This document shows, one piece after another, positions 57,609 through 64,000 of a stretch of DNA of 64,000 nucleotides. Positions within the stretch are counted from its first letter, which is position 1. The number at the start of each line of letters is the position of its first letter. The position numbers and the translations under genes were made by a program. The notes under the pieces are model-generated. The model did not search any database, was not told the origin of the DNA, and was given only the letters and a program-made list of their open reading frames with translations. Source of the DNA: DASXHD01 sp038239005 (GTDB lineage: Bacteria; Myxococcota_A; Polyangia; Polyangiales; Polyangiaceae); NCBI GenBank assembly GCA_038239005.1, contig JBBSFE010000003.1:72083-136082 (forward strand), written 5' to 3'.

Positions 57609-60600
57609 GTGTGCGGTATCTGCACGATTTTCCGTACAAAATCGGTTGCGGGGCAGGCCGCTCGGGGTTACGTTTTTCTTAACTTGAGCTTGCCGTTGGA
57701 AGCGCCGTTTTTGGACGCGAGAGGAGTCGACGCATCAGCGCCTACTCTCCTCGATTTTGCCGCGCTCGATGAGCGCGTTGCGAGTGGTCATGGCGGCGTT
57801 CTTCTCGTTCACGTCGTCGACGACCGAACGATCGAAGCTCTTCGTGCGCACCTCGCGAGGCGTGCACGTTCATCGTGCTCGCTCGTCGTATCGACCCGCA
57901 CCACGCGCTCGGATGCAGCATGGCGCGAAGTCGGTGAACGACTCGGTGTGAGCCAAGTCGAGTGCTCGCCCGCGCAATGCGCAGCTCAGCTTGCAAGCGC
58001 AGCAAGCGGCCGCCGCGCAGCGATTTTGATGACGCTTCCACACGCGGGCTCGTGGGATCGCGCCGTCGCCGTCGAGCTTTCGCAAGCAGCACACGATGGC
58101 CGCGTTCCGCTCGTCGTGCTCCTCGTTCCGACCATCGATCCCGTCCGCGACATCCGCGGCGAGGTCTACGAAATCAGCCCCTCACTCGACGACGCAGACA
58201 AGCGCCGCTGGATCGCAACGCTCGCAGGCGACGCACTTCCCTCGCTCAAGCACGACGATCTCGTCGGCCTCGAATCGTGGTGGTCAGCGGCGAAGCAAGT
58301 GGCTCCGCGTGATCGCGTCAGCGAAGTACCGCCCGAAGGGCGTTCGCTCTTTCTCGCGCTCGCGCTCAGCGGCCGTGGCTGGCACGAGCACGATCTCCCG
58401 CTGCTCGGCGGTTCCGCGGGTGCGCTTCGCGCGCTCGAAGTCGCCGGCCTCGTTTGGGTCGATCGCGGTTTCTTCACGCTCTCGCCCGACGCTGACGAGC
58501 TCGAGTCCGCCGCGTCGGAACAAAGCTCGAAAGAGACGAACGCTCGCATCGCTCGCGCGCTCGAGCATCGCTTCCCGCAAGATCCGTGGGCGCACGCGCG
58601 CGCCGCGTCGCTCTTCTTGAGCGCAGCCCATTTCGCCGTCGCTGACGACGCGTACGGTCGCGCGCTCGACGCAGCCGATGATTCGCTCGTTCGTCGCGAG
58701 GTCGTGTCGACCTGGATGCGCGCCGTCGACGCCGAGTCGTCCGAAGCACAGCTCACTCTCCGCATGCGCGCCGCCGAACGCGCTCTCGACGCTGGCGAAG
58801 CCGACGAAGCCTATCGCTGGGCCAAAGGTGCGAGCCTTTCGCTCTCTGCCAGCCTCTCACTCTCTGCGAGGCTCTCATCTACGGCAGACGACGCCAAGGT
58901 CACGCTCATCCTCGGCCGCGCCGCCGTCGCGATGGGCGATCTCGTCACCGCACGTGTCGCGCTCGAGCGCGGGCGCGCTTGCGCGAGTGACAGCGAAACA
59001 CAAGGCCGCATCGCCGCCGAGCTCGCCGAAGTTGCATACGCCAAAGGCGACGCCGCAATGGCCGCAACCGAAGCGAATCGCGCTCTCGAAGCCGGCGACA
59101 TCGCCACGAAGCTCCGCGCGCGCAACACGCTCGGCAAACTCCTCCTCGCCGACGCAAAGTGGGAAGAGGCCGAGCGTCACTTCGCAGAAGATGCACACGT
59201 CGCGGCCGCCGCGAGCGATCGCACGAGCGAGCTCCGCGCACGCGTCAACCGCGCCGTCGCGCTCGTGAGCCGCGGCCACCTCGAAGAAGCCGAGTGCATC
59301 TTCGCCGCCGTCCTCGAAGAAGGCGAGCGCATCGGAGACGATCGCGCTTGCGCATTCGCACTCGACAACCTCGCGGTCGTCGCAACGTGGCGCCACCAAT
59401 ACGGTGAAGCCCTCGCGCTATCCGAGCGCACGCTCCAGAAGCGCATTCGCATCGGCGATCGCCTATCGACTGCGTTCATCCTCTCGAACCTTGCAGACCT
59501 CCGCGGCAAAGTCGGCCTCCTCGATTACGCCGACCACGCCGTGTCGTTCGGTCGCCGTCTCCTCGGCCCCGGCATGCCGCCAACGCTCTCGATTCGTTTC
59601 AGTGTTCACGCTGCGCGCCTCGCGCTTCTTCGTGGTCGCACCGTCGACGCACAACGCGAAGTCAGCAACGCGCTCGCCGAGCAATCCAACGTCGACACGG
59701 GTGAGTTCGCCGGTCGCGCCCAACGCGTCGCCGCTCGCATCGCCCTCGAAGACGGTGACATCGCACGCGCCATCGCCGCAACCGACCGCGCTCGCGAGCT
59801 CGCCACGACCGATTTCGCTACCGCCGAAGTCGCGCTTCTCGACGTTTCGCTCGCGCGCGCCAAAGGCGTCCTCGACATCGCTCTCGTCACGTCGTTGGCC
59901 GATCGCGCGGTGAGCCTTGCGCGTGTCACCGGCGAAGAAGAGCTCCTCCGCGAAGCACACCTCCTCGCTTCGAAGATTTACGCAGCCAACGGCGACCAAG
60001 AACGCGCCCGCGCCCACGTCGAGCAAGCCATCGCCGTTCGCGATTCCGTCGCGCGCACCCTCGGCGATGACGTCCGCCCCGCGTTCCTCGCTCGCCCCGA
60101 CGTCGCTCAGCTCGCGATCGAGGCGGCTCACATGCACTCCTCGGCGCTCATTGCTCCGCAAGAAGAAGACGACTCCGAAGGGCCGCGCACCCAGCGCAGC
60201 CCGACGCAAGCTCCCGCGCGTCACATCGTCGGCGACGACCCCGCCATCCGCGCGCTCACCGCAGCGATTCGCAAAGTCGCCCGCACCGACGGCACCGTCC
60301 TCGTCCACGGCGAGAGCGGCACCGGCAAAGAGCTCGTCGCCGAAGCGCTTCACCGCTCGAGCGAGCGCGCACACGCTCCGTTCGTCGCGCTCAACTGCGC
60401 TGCGCTCGTCGAGACACTTCTTCTCTCCGAGCTCTTTGGTCACGAGAAGGGCTCGTTCACCGGCGCCGTTGCGCGTCGTCGCGGTCGCTTCGAGCTCGCC
60501 GAAGGCGGCACGCTCTTCCTCGACGAAATCGGCGACATTTCCCCGCGCACGCAAGTCGCTCTTCTTCGCGTTCTCCAAGAGCGCACGTTCGAGCGCGTCG

Positions 60601-61343
60601 GCGGCACCACTTCGATTCGCACCAACTGCCGAATCATCTGCGCGACGCACCGCGATCTCAAAGCGATGGTCGAGCGCGGCGAGTTCCGCGAAGACCTCTA
60701 CTACCGCTTGAAAGGCATCACGCTCGAAGTGCCCGCGCTCCGCTCGCGCATCGGTGACTTGCCGCGCGTCGCCGAGCACCTCCTCACGCGCATCGCCGCC
60801 GAGCGCAGCGAATCGCCGAAAACGTTGTCGACCGAGGCGGTCGAGCTTCTCATGCGCCACAAGTGGCCCGGCAACATCCGCGAGCTCGACAACGCACTTC
60901 GCGCTGCGGCGCTCTTCGCCGAGACGAACATCATCAACGCGATCGACTTCACCGACAACGTCGAGGAGCTCAAGAACCTCGGCACGCGGAGCACGTCATC
61001 CGTGCCTCCCGCTCTCCGCGAGGCTCCGTCGCCGGTGTCGCTCGTTTCGTTCGCCAACGACGTCGAGCCGCGCGACGTCGTCGAGTTCGACCCGAGTGGT
61101 CCGCTTCCGCAGGACGAAGCCGGCGCGACCGCCATTGCTTACGCGTGCGTGCGTCAGGGAAGCCTGTCGCTCGCAGACTTGAAACGCCAAATCGAGCGCG
61201 ATTGTGTTGCCCGCGCGCTCGCAGAAACACACGGAAACATCACACGGGCCGCGGCGCTTCTCGGTATGAAGCGTCCGCGCCTGTCACAGCTCGTCAAACA
61301 GTATGGTCTGACCGCCGTATCCACGGATGGGAGCCAGTCATGA
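57609..61343 (+). CDS. TPR-containing sigma54-dependent activator
   Basis: This 1244-residue protein has a long N-terminal region with TPR-type helices (about residues 300-850), a sigma54-interaction AAA+ domain (Walker A GESGTGKE near 901; GSFTGA loop near 948, in place of GAFTGA; Walker B GGTLFLDEIGD near 968), and a C-terminal Fis-type helix-turn-helix (about 1195-1235). It lacks a receiver domain; the TPRs probably sense partner proteins. GTG 57609 is the best available start but no Shine-Dalgarno is convincing. It probably activates a sigma54 promoter, perhaps its own locus. Confidence 0.85.
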   Translation: MCGICTIFRTKSVAGQAARGYVFLNLSLPLEAPFLDARGVDASAPTLLDFAALDERVASGHGGVLLVHVVDDRTIEALRAHLARRARSSCSLVVSTRTTRSDAAWREVGERLGVSQVECSPAQCAAQLASAASGRRAAILMTLPHAGSWDRAVAVELSQAAHDGRVPLVVLLVPTIDPVRDIRGEVYEISPSLDDADKRRWIATLAGDALPSLKHDDLVGLESWWSAAKQVAPRDRVSEVPPEGRSLFLALALSGRGWHEHDLPLLGGSAGALRALEVAGLVWVDRGFFTLSPDADELESAASEQSSKETNARIARALEHRFPQDPWAHARAASLFLSAAHFAVADDAYGRALDAADDSLVRREVVSTWMRAVDAESSEAQLTLRMRAAERALDAGEADEAYRWAKGASLSLSASLSLSARLSSTADDAKVTLILGRAAVAMGDLVTARVALERGRACASDSETQGRIAAELAEVAYAKGDAAMAATEANRALEAGDIATKLRARNTLGKLLLADAKWEEAERHFAEDAHVAAAASDRTSELRARVNRAVALVSRGHLEEAECIFAAVLEEGERIGDDRACAFALDNLAVVATWRHQYGEALALSERTLQKRIRIGDRLSTAFILSNLADLRGKVGLLDYADHAVSFGRRLLGPGMPPTLSIRFSVHAARLALLRGRTVDAQREVSNALAEQSNVDTGEFAGRAQRVAARIALEDGDIARAIAATDRARELATTDFATAEVALLDVSLARAKGVLDIALVTSLADRAVSLARVTGEEELLREAHLLASKIYAANGDQERARAHVEQAIAVRDSVARTLGDDVRPAFLARPDVAQLAIEAAHMHSSALIAPQEEDDSEGPRTQRSPTQAPARHIVGDDPAIRALTAAIRKVARTDGTVLVHGESGTGKELVAEALHRSSERAHAPFVALNCAALVETLLLSELFGHEKGSFTGAVARRRGRFELAEGGTLFLDEIGDISPRTQVALLRVLQERTFERVGGTTSIRTNCRIICATHRDLKAMVERGEFREDLYYRLKGITLEVPALRSRIGDLPRVAEHLLTRIAAERSESPKTLSTEAVELLMRHKWPGNIRELDNALRAAALFAETNIINAIDFTDNVEELKNLGTRSTSSVPPALREAPSPVSLVSFANDVEPRDVVEFDPSGPLPQDEAGATAIAYACVRQGSLSLADLKRQIERDCVARALAETHGNITRAAALLGMKRPRLSQLVKQYGLTAVSTDGSQS

Positions 61344-61681
61344 GTGCCCTGAATAGAAATGTGTTGGTAACCCTCGTAGGCCTTGCGGCCCTGATGCTCG
61401 GATCAGGTTGCATCGCGATGTCCGGAACCGGCGACGATCCGTCGGCGACATCATCGGAAGGGTTGACGGCCGAAGGGCCGAACACGATCACTCCCGGTCA
61501 GCCCCAAAACACGGAGAAGGGCGCCGTGAAGGCGTCGATGCCCGTCATGAAAGACGGACACAACGTTCAGCTCATCGGCGCTCCCGGTGCCGACCCAGGC
61601 GATCCGGTTTCCGGCGACGGCGATGGCACCGAGCCTGATCCGCATCCGTGGCAGCCGCACTCGGCGGCCACCAAGCAGTAA
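61340..61681 (+). CDS. Small lipoprotein of unknown function
   Basis: This 113-residue protein has a lipoprotein signal (ALMLGSGC) followed by a short Ser/Thr/Gly/Pro-rich region. No folded domain is obvious; the mature part may be unstructured. It overlaps the TPR-sigma54 gene by ATGA and is followed after three bases by the histidine kinase gene, so it could be a regulatory lipoprotein that signals to the kinase. The role is inferred from position. Confidence 0.7.
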   Translation: MSALNRNVLVTLVGLAALMLGSGCIAMSGTGDDPSATSSEGLTAEGPNTITPGQPQNTEKGAVKASMPVMKDGHNVQLIGAPGADPGDPVSGDGDGTEPDPHPWQPHSAATKQ

Positions 61682-61684
61682 GGC

Positions 61685-63862
61685 TTGGAGGACCTCCGGC
61701 CTCGCACAACACTCTTCTGCGCGATCCTCGCGCTCGCCATTGCACTCTCTGTTTTGCTCCGCGGCCGCCGCGCGGTGCATTGGCTCTTCGCAGCGTTCGC
61801 AACCGACGTTGCGTTTTGGTACCTGACGCAATCGCTCTACGGATTGTTTCAAGCGCCCATCTGGGTGCGCGCGACCGGCGTTCTCACGGTGCTCTTGCCG
61901 CAGTTTGCGGTGCACCTCTTTCAAGCGATCGTTCCGATCGAAGGGCAGCCCGTGTTTCGCGCGCGCCTGCCGCGCATCGCTGCATTTCTCGGCGCGCCGA
62001 TGCTCGCGCTCGAGCTCTCGCCGTACGGCAATCGTTCGCTCTCGCTCGGGCTTCTCTATTCGTACGTGTTCGGTTTGCTCGCCGCGGGTCTGTGGTCGCT
62101 CGCGCAGCGGGCGCGATTGTCGTCATCGCGGTCGGCGCGCGAGCGCGTGCGATTCCTCGTGTGGGTCGGCGCGCTCGCGACCACGTTCACGCTCGCTGAC
62201 TTTCTCTCGTTCATGGGCGTCGTGGTGCCGCCGATCGGCGCCGTGCTTTCCATCGTGTTCATTTACGTCCTCGCGGAATCGCTGACGCGTCATCGCCTCG
62301 CCGACGTTTACGAGCTCGCGGGCCGTTTGCTGGTGTCCACCGCGCTTTCGTTTTCGCTCGCAGGTATTTTTTACGTCTTCATCGCGCTCGTCGGGCCGTT
62401 CAGCACGATGTATTTGAACGCGGTTCTCGCGGCGATCGTCTTTCTCGTGCTCTTCGAGCCGCTCCAACTCGAGGTCGACAGGCGCATTCACCAATTCTTT
62501 TTCCGTGAGCGCTATGACCTCGAGACGAGCATCACCGAGCTTCGGCGGCGCCTTTCTCACGTGCTCGAAATCGAGGAGATGGTCGAGACCGTGCTCAGCG
62601 GCCTCGAGCGGTCGCGCCGCGTGACGACGTGCGCCATCTATCTCCGAGATCAAGAAGGCAACGGCTACGATTTGTGCGGCAGCATCGGCGACGCAACCGG
62701 CGCTGAGGGCACGCCACTTCTCGCACGCGTGCCAACGCGCGTCGAGAACTTGGCGTCGCGTCCGCTCCTCGATCGTTTGCAAAAGCAGCCCGCGATTGCG
62801 CTCGAAGAGCTCTCGCGTGAAACGGGCGAAGGCGATGGACCGGTGCTGACCGCAGCGGAAACGCTGGGTCCTCCGCTGAAAGGCGCGATCGTTTTCGCGC
62901 TCCGTGGGGACGACGCAAAAGACTCGAAAGAGCCTCTCGAGCTCGTCGGCTTCATGTGCGTCGCCGACTCGCGCGTGCGCGATGCGTTCACACCCGAAGA
63001 AATCTCGCTTCTCGAAACCGTTGCGACGCAAATCGGCGTCGCCATCGCCAACAGCCGCATCTACTCGCAGATGAAAGAGCGCGATCGACTCGCCGCGCTC
63101 GGCGCGATGGCCGCAGGTCTGGCGCACGAGGTCAAAAATCCGCTAGGTGCGATCAAGGGTGCGGCGCAGCTTCTGGAAGAGTCGGACACAGACGGGCAAC
63201 AAGAGTGGGTCGGCATCATTCTCGAAGAAGTGAATCGCCTCGATCGCGTCGTCGGGAGCTTTCTCGCATACGCGCGGCCGCACGCGGGTAACCCCGTGCC
63301 GCTCGACGTGAACGCTGCGGTGCGCCGCACGGTGCAAATTCTTTCGAGCCAGCTCGGTGGAGACATCGATTTGCATCTCGAGCTCGGCGAGCAATTGCCC
63401 CGCGCGAAAATCGATCCCGAGCAACTTCGGCAGGTGCTCATCAACCTCATTCAAAACGCGATTCAAGCGATGAACGCGCGTGGCCGCGTCACGCTGAACA
63501 CCGTCGCGAAGCGCGCGCGCTCGTGGTCGGCGTCATCGTCGAGCTGGAACCTCGTCCCGTCGAGCGATCGAAGCGGCCCCGACGGCGAGACCATCGAAAT
63601 CTCGGTGCGCGACACGGGCCCGGGCATCTCGCAAAAAGTCCTGAAAAACTTGTTCGTCCCGTTCTTCACGACCAAAGATCAAGGCACGGGCCTCGGCCTC
63701 GCCATCAGCCAAAGCATCGTGCAAAACGCGGGCGGCTCGATCCAAGTCCACACACAACCCGGCGCCGGCACCACCTTCACGATCGTCCTTCCCGCAGCCG
63801 AAGACGTCCTCGTCACGCCTGTTCCCACCATCGCATCTCCCACTCCACCGCAAGTTACGTGA
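61685..63862 (+). CDS. Membrane histidine kinase with GAF domain
   Basis: This 725-residue protein has about eight N-terminal transmembrane helices (residues about 5-260), a GAF-like segment (about 295-460), a HisKA dimerisation domain with His481 in LAHEVKNPLGAIKGA, and an HATPase domain with the N-box NLIQNAIQAM and G-boxes (DTGPGIS, GTGLGLAIS). Phosphoryl transfer to a response regulator is expected, but none is encoded next to it; the sigma54 activator lacks a receiver. The TTG start is inferred because no ATG gives a better frame. Confidence 0.9.
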   Translation: MEDLRPRTTLFCAILALAIALSVLLRGRRAVHWLFAAFATDVAFWYLTQSLYGLFQAPIWVRATGVLTVLLPQFAVHLFQAIVPIEGQPVFRARLPRIAAFLGAPMLALELSPYGNRSLSLGLLYSYVFGLLAAGLWSLAQRARLSSSRSARERVRFLVWVGALATTFTLADFLSFMGVVVPPIGAVLSIVFIYVLAESLTRHRLADVYELAGRLLVSTALSFSLAGIFYVFIALVGPFSTMYLNAVLAAIVFLVLFEPLQLEVDRRIHQFFFRERYDLETSITELRRRLSHVLEIEEMVETVLSGLERSRRVTTCAIYLRDQEGNGYDLCGSIGDATGAEGTPLLARVPTRVENLASRPLLDRLQKQPAIALEELSRETGEGDGPVLTAAETLGPPLKGAIVFALRGDDAKDSKEPLELVGFMCVADSRVRDAFTPEEISLLETVATQIGVAIANSRIYSQMKERDRLAALGAMAAGLAHEVKNPLGAIKGAAQLLEESDTDGQQEWVGIILEEVNRLDRVVGSFLAYARPHAGNPVPLDVNAAVRRTVQILSSQLGGDIDLHLELGEQLPRAKIDPEQLRQVLINLIQNAIQAMNARGRVTLNTVAKRARSWSASSSSWNLVPSSDRSGPDGETIEISVRDTGPGISQKVLKNLFVPFFTTKDQGTGLGLAISQSIVQNAGGSIQVHTQPGAGTTFTIVLPAAEDVLVTPVPTIASPTPPQVT

Positions 63863-63933
63863 CCTAAGGAGCCTGGTCGAATTTATCGATCCGCTCATGG
63901 AAATAGCCGACGCGCGCGGGCTGTTGGTGCAGC

Positions 63934-64000
63934 ATGGGCAACGTGGATTCCGTTCGTGCGAAGTATCGCAAGCTGCGCGGCGTGATGGATGAGCGCGTGA
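63934..64000 (+). CDS. N-terminus of an ISAzo13-like transposase (partial)
   Basis: ATG 63934 opens a frame (MGNVDSVRAKYRKLRGVMDE) that runs off the right edge after 22 codons. The segment resembles the start of ISAzo13-family transposases, which begin with a V/R-rich helix and a DERxRRLWAA segment. No terminal inverted repeat could be identified within the 71-base upstream gap. The identification is suggestive only, as almost the whole gene is outside the window. Confidence 0.45.
   Translation, partial: MGNVDSVRAKYRKLRGVMDERV

Noticed and set aside
57609..57640. MCGI-like N-terminus suggesting a class II glutamine amidotransferase
   Set aside because: The following residues show no amidotransferase features; Cys2 is likely incidental, and the start itself is uncertain.
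58842..58880. SLSLSA repeat in the sigma54 activator as a genuine functional repeat
   Set aside because: It is a short low-complexity duplication within a TPR region with no pattern beyond two units.
1..64000. tRNA or rRNA genes
   Set aside because: The intergenic regions are short and none shows a tRNA T-arm or acceptor pattern; no rRNA-like conserved stretch is seen.

Overview
The window is about two-thirds GC, very densely coded and almost entirely chromosomal in character. Many exported lipoproteins (Cys-ended signal peptides), a pair of DUF2330 proteins with MYXO-CTERM-like tails, TPR-linked signalling proteins, an ECF sigma factor operon and a sigma54 activator next to a histidine kinase all point to Myxococcota, most likely the Polyangiales (Sorangium/Labilithrix side). 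This assignment is an inference from gene content. I see no rRNA, tRNA, CRISPR array or plasmid/phage backbone. The only sign of a mobile element is a truncated transposase-like start at the right edge. No stretch longer than 300 bases lacks a gene; the largest gap is 16938-17174.

Region by region. 1-9 kb: exported or anchored proteins (truncated lipoprotein, Cys-rich repeat lipoprotein, HEAT-repeat membrane protein), a nucleotidyltransferase-like protein, a MutT Nudix hydrolase and an M16 metallopeptidase. 9-11.2 kb: a minus-strand pair, ThiO-type glycine oxidase followed by an Era-like/DUF697 GTPase. 11.3-16.6 kb: tandem DUF2330 surface proteins translationally coupled to a pentaheme cytochrome c/TPR lipoprotein. 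16.6-22.1 kb: poorly characterised exported or membrane proteins. 22.1-25.5 kb: core genes rplS, bcp, an isolated rplC, a UPF0262-like gene and serS. 25.6-30.3 kb: two paralogous SGNH hydrolases flanking a TPR protein and a pirin. 30.3-33.8 kb: a coupled cassette of exported protein, HTTM membrane protein and Omp85-like outer-membrane protein. 33.8-37.2 kb: nadE and a class II DAHP synthase. 37.2-40.2 kb: zinc-ribbon membrane protein plus PARG-like protein (TIGR02452), GAF protein and class III cyclase. 40.3-44.2 kb: minus-strand coupled operon of lytic transglycosylase, beta-propeller, Asn-Ala-repeat protein, ECF sigma factor and putative membrane anti-sigma factor. 44.2-45.5 kb: membrane protein and a VapBC-type toxin-antitoxin pair with a clear operator. 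45.5-50.4 kb: a tightly overlapping six-gene minus operon including gltX and a DUF952-PfpI fusion. 50.5-55.6 kb: pyruvoyl arginine decarboxylase, Spy/CpxP-like lipoprotein, ATP-grasp ligase, orphan CcmB and a 2Fe-2S/FAD oxidoreductase. 55.6-57.6 kb: unknown protein, nadD and a DUF2520 protein. 57.6-63.9 kb: TPR-sigma54 activator, lipoprotein and membrane GAF histidine kinase.

Genes are arranged in short overlapping operons (ATGA, GTGA, TTGA and TGATG junctions recur). Several convergent pairs have abutting or shared stop codons, leaving no room for intrinsic terminators. The best candidates for undescribed biology are the HTTM/Omp85 cassette, the DUF952-PfpI fusion within the gltX operon, the DUF2330/pentaheme surface locus, the TPR-sigma54/lipoprotein/kinase locus and the ECF operon that begins with a lytic transglycosylase. 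All functional links between neighbours are inferences from overlap and order.
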